A stretch of 64,000 nucleotides of DNA from Malus domestica. Its lineage: Eukaryota > Streptophyta > Magnoliopsida > Rosales > Rosaceae. Of the stretch, positions 38,482-48,142 are shown one piece after another; position 1 is the first letter of the stretch; the number at the start of each line of letters is the position of its first letter. A program made the translations under genes and the position numbers. A model generated the notes under the pieces. It did not search any database. It was not told where the DNA came from and saw nothing but the letters and a program-made list of their open reading frames with translations. Where the stretch lies: positions 35,981,001 to 36,045,000 of the forward strand of contig NC_091663.1 in assembly GCF_042453785.1 (NCBI RefSeq), given 5' to 3'.

Positions 38482-38952
38482 GATCCCTTTTCGAATTCTT
38501 AGGACATCTCCACCCAATAGCTATAGGCTACATCTAGTCTTAAAATTGATAAAATCAGTCTCTAACTATAGAGCTAAAAAGAATCGCGTTAAAATGATTA
38601 TGCTAAGTTTAGTTTTAGGGTAGACAACATGTAGTCTCAGGTATGGTCTAAAATATTCATAATATCCCGAAATTTCCATCGAAATTTTCGTGTTTTTGGA
38701 CTATCGATATTTTTTTGGACTACCGATATTTCTGATATCATCGATATTTTAGACCTTGCTAAGTCACTCATGTATCTTACCATGCAATGTATAAAGTGTA
38801 AAATATTATACTAATTCATTATATATAAATGATTATGGTGTGTTTAAATTTCTTTAATTAATTACTACATATTTTCTACACGCACAATGTTTGCCAACTC
38901 GCTATATAATCAACTTAAATTAGTTATATCTATCATGCAATGCATTTCATTC

Positions 38953-39464
38953 TGTTGATGCACAAAATCAGCGAAGACTTTGGTACAACAGAAAGTGTCA
39001 GGTTTTGTGACCTTCGCTTGGTTGCTTCGGTCACTAGTGAGGATAAGTACGTAAATGAATAGAGACAGAGAAGCAAACACAGGATGTACGTGGTTCACCC
39101 AGATTGGCTACGTCCATGGAGTAGAGGAGTTCTTATTAGTAGTGAAGGGCTTACACAAGTACAAAGGATCAAGCTCTCAATTTAGTGAGTTCTTGTGAAT
39201 GATTTAACACAAATGGCATTAGCCAATATTGTGGGGGAATGACCCCTATTTATAGAAAAACTTGTAGCTTTGTCACATTGACATGTGTCATGTTATGATT
39301 GGTTCTTGATGTCGACACGTGCTGCGCTCTGATTGGCTTCTAATCTTGACACGTGTCGAGTAGTGATTGGCCTCCTGGTCGGAGGGGAACTCTTCTGGGT
39401 CCTTGACAGTATAGCGTTGGCCGGTGTTCGGTAGTTTCGGGATTGGTCAAGTATGGTACAAACA
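38953..39464 (-). repeat. 3' LTR of the Tat element
   Basis: On the plus strand TGTTGATGCA...GGTACAAACA. Contains CTATTTATAG and GACACGTGTC-type motifs. A purine-rich tract (minus-strand AACTTAGGGGAGCAC) abuts it at 39465-39479. Confidence 0.95.
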
Positions 39465-39479
39465 GTGCTCCCCTAAGTT

Positions 39480-41334
39480 CCCGAGTGAGGGAAACTCCTC
39501 GGTTGGGGACTTGCAAGATCCAATCCCTTGAGTAATCACGAAACTTCTAAGTACCGAAGTGTGGTCTGATCTTCATCTGCCCTTCTCTGGAAGTACCTTT
39601 CCTCCATCCGGGAATGGTGTATTTAGCTGATGAAGATGCACAAGGTAATGTATCAATTTCACTTTGAAGCTTACTTGTAGTTTCGGGCTTGGTCAAGTGC
39701 GATACAAACCCTATAGTAGGAGTCCCCCAAGTCGCCGAGCTAGGAGATCTGCCGAAAGAGGTGACAGACAAGGTAAGCAGTCAAACTTCCAAGTAAGCAA
39801 CCCAGGATCAGAGGTTTGACTTCGGCTTCCGGTTGATTGTTCTCCTTCTCCTTGTCTCTCATTCAACTGCCAGGATAAGGAGAAGCAAATGGATAAGAGA
39901 TGATATGAGATACTTTTGCTTTTGAAGAAGTAACTTTCCACAGGCTTATTCTTGAACTGTGCTGGAGGGTTTTCTGGTGCCCTTCAGAGTATAAGGCCGA
40001 CTCAAAAATTTGAGGGTCAAAACAAGTCCATCAAATCTAGAGTACGTTCGACCTTGATGATATGGGATACTTTTGCTGTTGACGGAATAATGAATGTGGT
40101 ATGGAAAGGTGTCGTGCTGTAGTGATCTGTTTCAGCTCACCGTTGAACCTTCTGCTTCAATCTTTTGCATGGCAGAAGTGGTGTACAACCTTTGCATTTA
40201 AATGGTCCTTCAGAACATTCCTTCATAGTGACTCATCCACGCTTGGCAGCTTCAGTGTAAAGAGCCAATATCTAATCAACTGTCATGAGGTATTTGCCGG
40301 TGGAATTCGTGACCTTGACTGCAGTTGAGGATGAGTACTCGAGAGCAATGCTAAGTAAGCAACCAGGCAAAGGCTCCAGGCAGTCAGTTCCAAATTGGAG
40401 GTTTGATTTCAGGTTCCGACTGACTGCTCTCTTTCTCCTTGTCCTGCAGGTGTGGACAAGGACAAAGACAAAAACAGGGAGAAAGCATGATATGGGATAC
40501 TCTTGCTTTCGACCCTGATGATATGAGATACTCTTGTTCTTGGTGTGGCTTATTTGCTGAGGTATTATCGGGGGGAAATAAAGCTGAGTATTTCGAGAGG
40601 TTATGTTGAGGGTGCCTTTTCGAATGCGAGAAAGGGTTGAGCATTTTTGCAGGTTTGCCTGTCCGTTGAGGAGGGAGGTCAATGTATATAGGGATTTCCC
40701 AATAACAAGTAGTAATGTTATTCCTTTACCCTTCTTGGTCACAGCAATGTAGTGGGAGCTGCCAGCTTCACGTGTTTTAATTTTGTCAGAGCACTTTGAA
40801 AAAGTGGTATGTGGTATCTGGAAAGCTGATATTACGTGTGAAGATTACAGACAAGCTTTATCTAAGGAAATCTGGCTCTCGAAGTTCTGAGAGTTGTGCC
40901 TCTTCGGTTTTCGAACAAGCAATCCCGTCGAGGATCTGACTCTCGAGATTCGGAAAGCGGTGCTACTCCGGTTTTTGAGAAAGTAATTATGTTGGGAGTC
41001 TTTTCTCGAATGTGAGTAAAGGTTGGACGTTCTTGCCAACCTGTCTTGCCGCAAAACACGGAGGTCGACACACATAGGGACTTTCCAGTTGTCAAGCAGT
41101 GGTGCTGTTCCTTTACCCTTATGGGTAATAGTAGGGTAGCTGGAACTTCGAAATTCTCGTGCCTAAACTTTGTCAGAGATCTTTGACAAAGTTATATGTG
41201 GTACCCGAGGAGTTGATGGTGCATATGGAGAGCGGTGATTGAACAGTAAGATTCACGTGCTTTCTACTTCACCAGAAATCTTCGACAGATTGCCCGTAAT
41301 TTCCGCAAAGCTGAGTGTGCATGTGACAGGTGCT
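39480..41334. other. 3' region of the Tat element, left of the antisense gene
   Basis: Non-coding by inspection. CCTAAGTTCCCGAGTGAGG ... GGAGTCCCCCAAGTC (39475-39735) recurs in diverged form at 42520-42650, so the antisense gene is bracketed by related sequence. TATGGGATACTTTTGCT-like phrases recur at 39908, 40070, 40492 and 40526, and paired blocks at 40590-40760 and 40985-41120. Confidence 0.6.
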
Positions 41335-41512
41335 GACGAGGCTGAAAAAGCAGGTGCTTCTTCGATTTCTGAGATCGGCCCTCGTGGTCTCTGAGCATCC
41401 CAGCTTTTGAGAAAGCAAACGCCTCTTCGATTTCTGAGATCGGCCCTCGTGGTCTCTGAGCAGCCCAGCTTTTAAGAAAGCAAACGCCTCTTCGATTTCT
41501 GAAGCTCCGTCG
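41335..41512. repeat. ~69-bp tandem repeat upstream of the antisense ORF
   Basis: Two full copies and a partial third of GATTTCTGAGATCGGCCCTC ... AGAAAGCAAACGCCTCTTC, ending about 130 bases before the antisense ATG. Possible promoter-proximal repeats. Confidence 0.8.
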
Positions 41513-41641
41513 AGTGCAGATTTTTATAGAGGCTGGCATTAAGTTCCACAGCACACTTGAATCTCTACCAGTAGAAGCTCATTTCTTGCACTTCTAAGAT
41601 CTTGATTTGTCTGACCTCTTCCTTCTTCAACACATTTGAAA

Positions 41642-42316
41642 ATGTCTGGACCCTCCGACCGTCGTTTTGACTTGAACCTTGGAGAAGAGACAGCCACGCC
41701 TTCTCCAGACAACATATGGCGCCCATCCTTCATATCCCCTACTGGTCCTCTTACCGTTGGGGATTCTGTGATGAAGAATGATATGACCGCTGCAGTGGTG
41801 GCCAGGAACCTTCTCACTCCCAAAGATAACAGACTACTTTCCAAACGGTCTGATGAGTTGGCTGTTAAGGACTCTCTGGCTCTTAGTGTTCAGTGTGCAG
41901 GTTCTATGTCTAATATGGCCCAACGCCTATTTGCTAGAACCCGCCAAGTTGAATCATTGGCTGCTGAAGTGATGAGTCTCAAACAGGAGATTAGAGGGCT
42001 CAAGCATGAGAATAAGCAGTTGCACCGGCTCGCCCATGACTATGCTACAAACATGAAGAGGAAGCTTGACCAGATGAAGGAATCTGATGGTAAGGTTTTA
42101 CTTGATCATCAGCGGTTTGTGGGTTTGTTCCAAAGGCATTTATTGCCTTCGTCCTCTAGGGTTGTACCTGGTAATGAAGCTTCAAATGATGAATCTCCAA
42201 TGCCTCCTCCTTCTGGGGTTTTGTCAAGTACTGAGGCTCCGGATAACCACCCTCCGGTGCTTTCTCTTTCTGGGGCTTTACCGACTGCTGAGACTTCCCC
42301 TAAGCAACCTTTGTGA
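41642..42316 (+). CDS. Antisense ORF of the Tat element (224 aa)
   Basis: Intact frame on the strand opposite to gag-pol, between integrase and the 3' LTR. The start is the ATG of MSGPSDRRFDLNLGEE. Residues ~20-90 (DNIWRPSFISPTGPLTVGDS, MTAAVVARNLLTPKDNRLLS) are uncharged-mixed and look conserved. Residues ~100-160 form a strong coiled coil (RQVESLAAEVMSLKQEIRGL, HENKQLHRLAHDYATNMKRK). The C-terminal ~55 residues are Pro/Ser-rich with a repeated unit (MPPPSGVLSSTEAP, VLSLSGALPTAETSP). The DLNL near the start resembles a short EAR-type repressor motif, which is only a suggestion. I recall near-identical hypothetical proteins from Malus. Tat elements are known to carry antisense ORFs here; function unknown. 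No stops despite breaks in pol. Confidence 0.8.
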   Translation: MSGPSDRRFDLNLGEETATPSPDNIWRPSFISPTGPLTVGDSVMKNDMTAAVVARNLLTPKDNRLLSKRSDELAVKDSLALSVQCAGSMSNMAQRLFARTRQVESLAAEVMSLKQEIRGLKHENKQLHRLAHDYATNMKRKLDQMKESDGKVLLDHQRFVGLFQRHLLPSSSRVVPGNEASNDESPMPPPSGVLSSTEAPDNHPPVLSLSGALPTAETSPKQPL

Positions 42317-42519
42317 AGGCTCCCTTTTGTTTGTTTATTTTGACTCATGCATATGTACATATTTGTGGCTTATCGAAAATATTAATAAATAAGCTTTGCT
42401 TCATTTCAACATATTGTGTTAAATACACCAAAGCCTTCTTCATAAAGTTCTTTGAATTTTTGCTTTTGTTGAAACCTGTATTGTTGAAGCTTTGTGAATG
42501 AAGCATGTAGTTTGAGGTA

Positions 42520-42660
42520 GTGTTCCCTTAATTTCCCGAGTGAGGAAAACTTCTCGGTTGGAGACTTGAAAAATCCAAGTCACTGAGTGGTTGTGAGACT
42601 GCCGAGTATCAAGGTGCAGTAGCATATGGTGGGAGTCCCCCAAGTCTTCAGGCGAAGAGA
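42520..42660. repeat. Diverged copy of the 39475-39735 block
   Basis: GTTCCCTTAATTTCCCGAGT, CTTCTCGGTTGGAGACTTG and GTGGGAGTCCCCCAAGTCTT parallel the sequence just inside the 3' LTR. Confidence 0.7.
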
Positions 42661-42899
42661 GTTGCCGAATGAGGTGTCTCGCGTGTTACTAATTTGTCAA
42701 AGTAACGAATCCTTGTTTCGATGTCACACATTCGTATATGCTTTATCTAAAAATATTTCCAACCTTTGTGTGTTTGATGCTGCATGCTATTGACTAGACA
42801 AGATCAAGTGCAATTAGTAGCTTTTCTCTCTTTTTCATCTTTTCTTTGGTGGAATTGCTTTTCGTTTCCACTAATCAGCCTGAGTGGATGCAAGATAAC

Positions 42900-43500
42900 A
42901 CCTTTCTCTATAGCTCAGATTGCAAAGTCGTCTTCATGAAAGTTTTTCCTTATCTTGTGAACTACAACATATCCAAATTTGAGATCCATCGGAGTAGTAC
43001 AACTTCAGAAATTCAAGTATGATGAGTAACTGTTCATCAATGTTCTGTTAATCCGTCAGACTTGTTGTGAGCTTCGAAACTCCATTTTCTCTTGTTCAGA
43101 TCAACATACTTTCTTCATCGAAGTTGTTCCTTAACTTGTGAACTACAACATATCCAAATTTGAGGTCCCTCGGAGCAGTATAACTCCAGAAATCCAGGTA
43201 TGATGAGTGACTGTTTATCATTTGTCTGTCAACCCGTCAGATTTGTTGTGAGCTTTGAAACTCTATTTTCTCTTGCTCAGATCAGCATGCTTTCTTCATT
43301 GAAGTTGTTCCTCAGCTTGTGAACTACAACATATCCAAATTTGAGATCCCTCGGAGCAGTATAACTCCAGAAATCCAGGTATGATGAATGACTGGTTATT
43401 ATTTTTCTGTCAACCCGTCAGATTTGTTGTGAGCTTCGAAACTCCATTTTCTCTTGTTCAGATCGGTATGCTTTCTTCATTGAAGTTGTTCCTCATCGAC
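42900..43500. repeat. 181-bp tandem repeat in the Tat 3' region
   Basis: CTACAACATATCCAAATTTG recurs at about 42962, 43143 and 43324, a spacing of 181. A shorter fourth unit fades near 43500. Units carry TTTTCTCTTG(T/C)TCAGATC and GTCAGA(C/T)TTGTTGTGAGCTT. Period and array are satellite-like. Confidence 0.88.
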
Positions 43501-44061
43501 TCTTTCATAACATATCAAAAATTCAGGATGAACTAACGGTTAAATATTTCCAGATCTTCGAAACATCACAACAGCTTCGAAATCTGCAAGAAGCCGACTA
43601 TCATGTTTGGAGCTTCAACACTGTAATTTCCGTCGCTCAAACAGAAATGGTTCCTTCTTGAAAGTTGTTCATATGCTCAAGAACTATAGGGTGTCTAAAA
43701 TTCAGCTCCATTGGAGAAGAGCAGAGGTTGCAGAAATTTGATAGATGAAAGGAGGCGGAAGAGGGAGAGAGAGAAAAAGTCTCTTGGGTTGGATTTCTAT
43801 TTTGGGGCAGATTCCAATTTTTGTAGCACCTTCATTATTGATGAATTGCTTGTACTTTTGTCCATTATGAAACTTGGGACTTTGGCTTGTTGTTGGATCT
43901 ATTATAATATGTTTGGGAACATATATAAGTGAATAAATAAGAAGGAAAATTTTGGGCCCTTGTGGGTGTAAAACAAAAAATGTTTATGTTTACCCAAGTG
44001 TTTTTGTACAAGTTCAAGGGCATCTTGGTTTTTGTGAACAAAATTTGTTTATTTGGAGCAA

Positions 44062-44447
44062 GGTTTTGTGTTGAAGCTTTGTAGGTGAAGCTTTGGTGTT
44101 GAAGCTTTCTAGGTGAAGCTTTGATGGTGAAGCTTTGTAGATGAAGCTTTGTAGATGAAGCTTTCTAGGTGAAGCTTTGATGGTGAAGCTTTGATGGTGA
44201 AAGTATGTAGAGGGAGCTTTCTAGGTGAAGCTTTTTTAGGTGAAGCTTTGTAGGTGAAGCTTTTTTAAGTGAAGCTTTTCGGGTGAAGTTTTTTTTTGGG
44301 TGAAGCTTTGTGGGTGAAGCTTTTTAGGTGAAGCTTTGGAGGTGAAGCTTTTCGGGTGAAACTTTTTGGGTGAAGCTTTTTAGGTGAAGCTTTGTGGGTG
44401 AAGCTTTGGAGGTGAAGCTTTTCGGGTGAAGCTTTTTGGATGAAGCT
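44062..44447. repeat. GGTGAAGCTTT minisatellite next to a T tract
   Basis: About 25 units of 14-18 bp around GGTGAAGCTTT, e.g. GGTGAAGCTTTGTA, GGTGAAGCTTTTCG and GGTGAAGCTTTTTA. A T run follows at 44449-44475. It lies just downstream of integrase in element orientation. Confidence 0.9.
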
Positions 44448-44687
44448 GTTTTTTTTTTTTTTTTTTTTTTTTTTTGGCGCTTGACACGGTCTTCATTTGC
44501 TTGTTTTGTAGTGACTGTGGAAGACGGATTGCTTTCTGATTGAGAAGGGTTCCGGCATCGCTTGCTATGAATGTAAAAGAGTGAGGGCTGAGTTGGCTAA
44601 ATTACCTCTTTATTGAATTCATTGCCAAATGGCCTTCATTACATAGGATGCCGAACGGCTATAGCTCAACACTTGTACATCGTGAGT

Positions 44688-45830
44688 CTATTTGTAGTAG
44701 TACTTCAAGTGATCAGCGTTCCATGGATGGCCAAGGGTCTTGCCATCGGAGCTTCTAAGTGTGTAAGAGCCAGGGCGACTGATGCCAATGACTTCATACG
44801 GTCCATCCCAGTTTGGACTAAGTGTGCCTTCACTCGGGACTCTGTCGCAGAGTAATCTTTTCTTTAAGACCCAGTCTCCTATTTTGAAAGAACGAGGCTT
44901 GACCCTAGAGTCATAATAGTTGGAGATGCGCTGCTTGTAGGCGACATTCCTCAAGTGAGCTTGGTTTCTGTGTTCCTCGACTAAATCCAAGTTGAGGGTG
45001 AGTTGTTTGTCATTTTCACTTTGAATGTAGTTCTGGACTCGGAATGTTGCTTGCTCGAGCTCAACAGGGACAACCGCCTCTGTGCCAAAGGCAAGTGAGA
45101 ATGGAGTTTCTCCTGTTGAAGTTCGATATGAAGTGCGATATGACCAAAGAACTTGGGGTACAAATTCTGGCCAACAGCCTTTAGCTTTGTCCAAGCTGGT
45201 TTTCAAAGTGCGCTTGATTATTTTGTTGATGGCCTCAACTTGTCCATTAGACTGGGGATGAGCTGGAGAGGCAAAGCATAAGTTGATGTTGAACTTAGAG
45301 CAGAACAACCTGAACCTCTTGTTGTCAAACTGTCGCCCATTGTCAGTGACTATCGCATTGGGAATGCCGAATCTACAAAGGATGTTCTTCCACACGAAGT
45401 CTTCTATCTTTGCCTCAATAATGGTTGCCAAGGGTTCTACTTCGGCCCACTTTGTGAAGTAGTCCACTGCAACGACTGCGTAACAGACTTTGCCCTTCCC
45501 TGCCGGCATTGGGCCGATCAAATCAAGTCCCCACTGGGCGAAGGGCCAAGGGCTGATCATAGGAGTAAGAGGCTCTGGAGGGGAATGAGGAATAGTCGCA
45601 TATCGTTGACATTTGTCACATGAGCGGGATACTTTGATGGCATCCTGGTGGAGTGTTGGCCAGTAATATCCTTGGCGAAAAGTCTTGTGTGCTAGGGATC
45701 GAGATCCAGCATGATCTCCACAGACTCCCTCATGTATTTCCCGAAGGACGATTTCCTCCTCGGCAGGCGTAAGACACCTTAAGTATGGCAAGCTAAAACC
45801 TCGCTTATAGAGTTGAGGTAGCAGGTAGAC
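44688..45830 (-). CDS. Integrase of the Tat element
   Basis: Zinc-binding HHCC is in IHEGVCGDHAGSRSLAH...SRSCDKCQRY. The catalytic core follows: GLDLIGPMPAGKGKVCYAVV with AVDYFTKWAEVEP (Asp), IVTDNGRQFDN (Asp) and HPQSNGQVEAINKIIK (Glu). The C-terminal part contains LVEEHRNQAHLRNVAYKQRI and GDWVLKKRLL, ending HPWNADHLKYYYK. It inserts cDNA into the genome. Its frame is offset from the upstream pol frame by a single-base-type frameshift near 45815, so this copy needs complementation or frameshifting to make integrase. Confidence 0.93.
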   Translation of the reverse strand, partial: VYLLPQLYKRGFSLPYLRCLTPAEEEIVLREIHEGVCGDHAGSRSLAHKTFRQGYYWPTLHQDAIKVSRSCDKCQRYATIPHSPPEPLTPMISPWPFAQWGLDLIGPMPAGKGKVCYAVVAVDYFTKWAEVEPLATIIEAKIEDFVWKNILCRFGIPNAIVTDNGRQFDNKRFRLFCSKFNINLCFASPAHPQSNGQVEAINKIIKRTLKTSLDKAKGCWPEFVPQVLWSYRTSYRTSTGETPFSLAFGTEAVVPVELEQATFRVQNYIQSENDKQLTLNLDLVEEHRNQAHLRNVAYKQRISNYYDSRVKPRSFKIGDWVLKKRLLCDRVPSEGTLSPNWDGPYEVIGISRPGSYTLRSSDGKTLGHPWNADHLKYYYK

Positions 45831-46396
45831 TTGTATCGAATTTGCTTAGCCTGGACTTTATCATTTGGGAGGGTGCCATGAGCAAGGAAATTATAGATCG
45901 GGGTGATCCAACTATCCCCCTGTTGTAAGTTGCATACTTCTGCGGCCATGGTGCTTGGTGTTGCCAACAGTTTAACATGAATTTTTCTTCCAATCTTGTC
46001 TTCCACAGCTGAGGCGAGGCGAGCCAGGGCATCTGCATGACTGTTTGCCGCTCGAGGAACTTGGGTGATCTGGTAGTGGAAGTGCTTGAGCAAAAGTTGT
46101 GTTTGCGCAAGATATGCTGCCATGGAGCTGTCCTTAGCATCAAAGTTGTTGGTAACCTGGTTGACCACTAATTGGGAGTCACTGAAAATATCAATTTGTT
46201 TAACCCCGAGGTGTTTGGCCAAACGTAATCCTGCTAGAAGGGCTTCATACTCGGCCTCATTGTTTGATGCCTTGAATTTGAAACGAAGAGCATACTCCAT
46301 TGCTACTTTGTCGGGCGTAGTCAAGACTAGTCCCGCTCCACAGCCCTGTTGGTTGGATGAGCCATCAACATACAGACTCCATGCTGAGGTCGTTGA
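45779..46396 (-). CDS. Archaeal-type RNase H (aRH) domain of the Tat element
   Basis: In the same frame as RT, after the TAA. It reads WSLYVDGSSNQQGCGAGLVL (first catalytic Asp), NNEAEYEALLAGLRLA (Glu), IDIFSDSQLVVNQV (Asp) and NSHADALARLAS (last Asp), the full D-E-D-D set of RNase HI. A second RNase H of this kind after the gypsy one is the defining extra domain of Tat elements. The frame is lost at about 45815 (LNSISEVLACHT-stop) where relatives should read YKRGFSLPYLRCL. That wording is found one frame over, leading into integrase. Confidence 0.9.
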   Translation of the reverse strand, partial: STTSAWSLYVDGSSNQQGCGAGLVLTTPDKVAMEYALRFKFKASNNEAEYEALLAGLRLAKHLGVKQIDIFSDSQLVVNQVTNNFDAKDSSMAAYLAQTQLLLKHFHYQITQVPRAANSHADALARLASAVEDKIGRKIHVKLLATPSTMAAEVCNLQQGDSWITPIYNFLAHGTLPNDKVQAKQIRYKSTCYLNSISEVLACHT

Positions 46397-48142
46397 TTAT
46401 ACTTTCTGAGCTTCCGAGGGTAATGAAGCCACTGCTTCAGTTGTAGAAGCAATGTCAACCGGATATGTGAAGTCGGCAATGAAGTCTGCCACTGCTTGGC
46501 CCTTCTCAGCTGGCTTTGGTTGGTAGGAGATGTCAAACTCACCCAACGTTATTGCCCATTTGATCATTCGCCCTGAAGTGTCAGGACTTTGGAGTATCTG
46601 TCGAAGAGGATAATTGGTAAGCACGATGATGGAGTGCGCTTGGAAGTAAGGGCAGAGTTTTCGAGCAGACATGACCAATGCCAGAGCCAATTTCTCAATG
46701 TTAGAGTACCGTGTCTCCGCATCTTGTAAGGCTTTGCTAGCGTAGTAGACAGGTCGCTCAATATTCCCATCCTTTCGAATGAGAACGGAACTTACGGCTG
46801 AAGCTGATACCGATAGGTAGATAATGAGAATGTCTCCTACCTCGGGCTTGGAGAGTAGAGGGGCTTTACTCATGTACTCCTTGAGGTTTTTGAATGCCTC
46901 GGCACATTCATCAGTCCATGTAATGTACTTCCTACTTCCCTTAAGTGCTTTAAAAAAGGGAGCACATTTGTCTGTGGCCTTAGAAATGAACCTGGTTAAG
47001 GCTGCCACCTTGCCAGTAAGGCTCTGGATGTCCTTTGAAGTTACCGGTTCCTTCATGTCGAGGATTGCTTTGATCTTCTCGGGATTAGCTTCAATGCCTC
47101 GTTGGCTAATCATGAAACCTAAGAATTTGCCAGAGCCTACGCCGAAGGCACATTTGTTGGGGTTTAACCTCATTCGATACCTCTTCAAAATAGTGAAAGT
47201 TTCAGATAGGTTGGTGATGTGTTGGTCAGCATGTTTGCTCTTGACTAACATATCATCAACGTAAACTTCCATGCTCTTCCCAATCTGCTCAGCGAACATT
47301 GAGTTGACTAGTCTCTGATAAGTCGCTCCTGCATTCTTTAGGCCGAAAGGCATGACTTTATAGCAGTATAGTCCTCTGTCGGTAGTGAAGGCTGTGTGTT
47401 CTTGATCCGAAGGGTTCATGAGGATTTGGTTGTATCCTGAGTAAGCATCCATGAAGCTCAGGAGTTCACACCCGGCCGTAGAGTCTATAAGTCTGTCAAT
47501 AAGAGGAAGAGGGAAGCTATCTTTCGGACACCCTTTGTTTAGGTCGGTGTAGTCAACACACATTCTCCACAAGACCTTTTGAAGCAAAAGACTTTCTTTG
47601 GTCGGATTTTTCTTAACAAGGACCACATTTGCTACCCATGTCGGGTAATTGACTTCGCGGACAAAGCCTATGCCTTTGAGTTTTTCAACTTCTGCTTTCA
47701 TTGCCTCGTATCGTTCAGCGTCATAAGATCTTCGCTTCTGTCTCACCGGCTTGATCTTGGGGTCAATACTCAAACGATGACAGATGACATCGGGAGAGAT
47801 GCCTGGCATGTCCTCGTATGACCAGGCGAAGACTTCAGTGTTCTCTTTCAAAAAAGATATCAATGCTAACCGAAGGGGTGGTGACAATGTGGTGCCAATC
47901 TTCACCATGCGATCTGGATAATCTCTTGAGATAGGTACCTTCTCCAACTCTTCAGCAGGTTGGGCTTGCTGGGTGAAAGAGTCATCTCGAGGATCATCGG
48001 GTTGATTGTTGCTATCAGGAAGATCCAAGTTCGCTTCATCTAGGCTGGTCTTTGTGACTTGGTCATGTACAGACAGGGTTTCCTTGGGTCCGGGCAAGTG
48101 TTGTTGCTTAACTGAAGTGTTGTAACATGATCGTGCACTAAG
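46397..48142 (-). CDS. Reverse transcriptase and RNase H of the Tat element
   Basis: Continues the gag-protease frame after the TAG; there is an in-frame ATG-like context but no independent start is needed. RT motifs appear in order: RMCVDYTDLNKGCPKDSFPL, FMDAYSGYNQI, MPFGLKNAGATYQRL, and the catalytic YVDDMLVKS at about 47263-47240. Then come the connection domain (GKVAALTRFISKATDKCAPF) and a gypsy-type RNase H (SSVLIRKDGNIERPVYYASK, NIEKLALALV, IVLTNYPLRQIL, KWAITLGEFDISYQ). It makes cDNA from element RNA. Ends at an in-frame TAA (46397-46399) that separates it from the second RNase H; the reading frame simply continues beyond it, so this is a disabling or readthrough stop. Confidence 0.92.
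   Translation of the reverse strand, partial: LSARSCYNTSVKQQHLPGPKETLSVHDQVTKTSLDEANLDLPDSNNQPDDPRDDSFTQQAQPAEELEKVPISRDYPDRMVKIGTTLSPPLRLALISFLKENTEVFAWSYEDMPGISPDVICHRLSIDPKIKPVRQKRRSYDAERYEAMKAEVEKLKGIGFVREVNYPTWVANVVLVKKNPTKESLLLQKVLWRMCVDYTDLNKGCPKDSFPLPLIDRLIDSTAGCELLSFMDAYSGYNQILMNPSDQEHTAFTTDRGLYCYKVMPFGLKNAGATYQRLVNSMFAEQIGKSMEVYVDDMLVKSKHADQHITNLSETFTILKRYRMRLNPNKCAFGVGSGKFLGFMISQRGIEANPEKIKAILDMKEPVTSKDIQSLTGKVAALTRFISKATDKCAPFFKALKGSRKYITWTDECAEAFKNLKEYMSKAPLLSKPEVGDILIIYLSVSASAVSSVLIRKDGNIERPVYYASKALQDAETRYSNIEKLALALVMSARKLCPYFQAHSIIVLTNYPLRQILQSPDTSGRMIKWAITLGEFDISYQPKPAEKGQAVADFIADFTYPVDIASTTEAVASLPSEAQKV

Noticed and set aside
41058..41554. Minus-strand frame of 96 residues in the Tat 3' region
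   Set aside because: It is produced by the 69-bp tandem repeats; residues simply repeat and no family matches.
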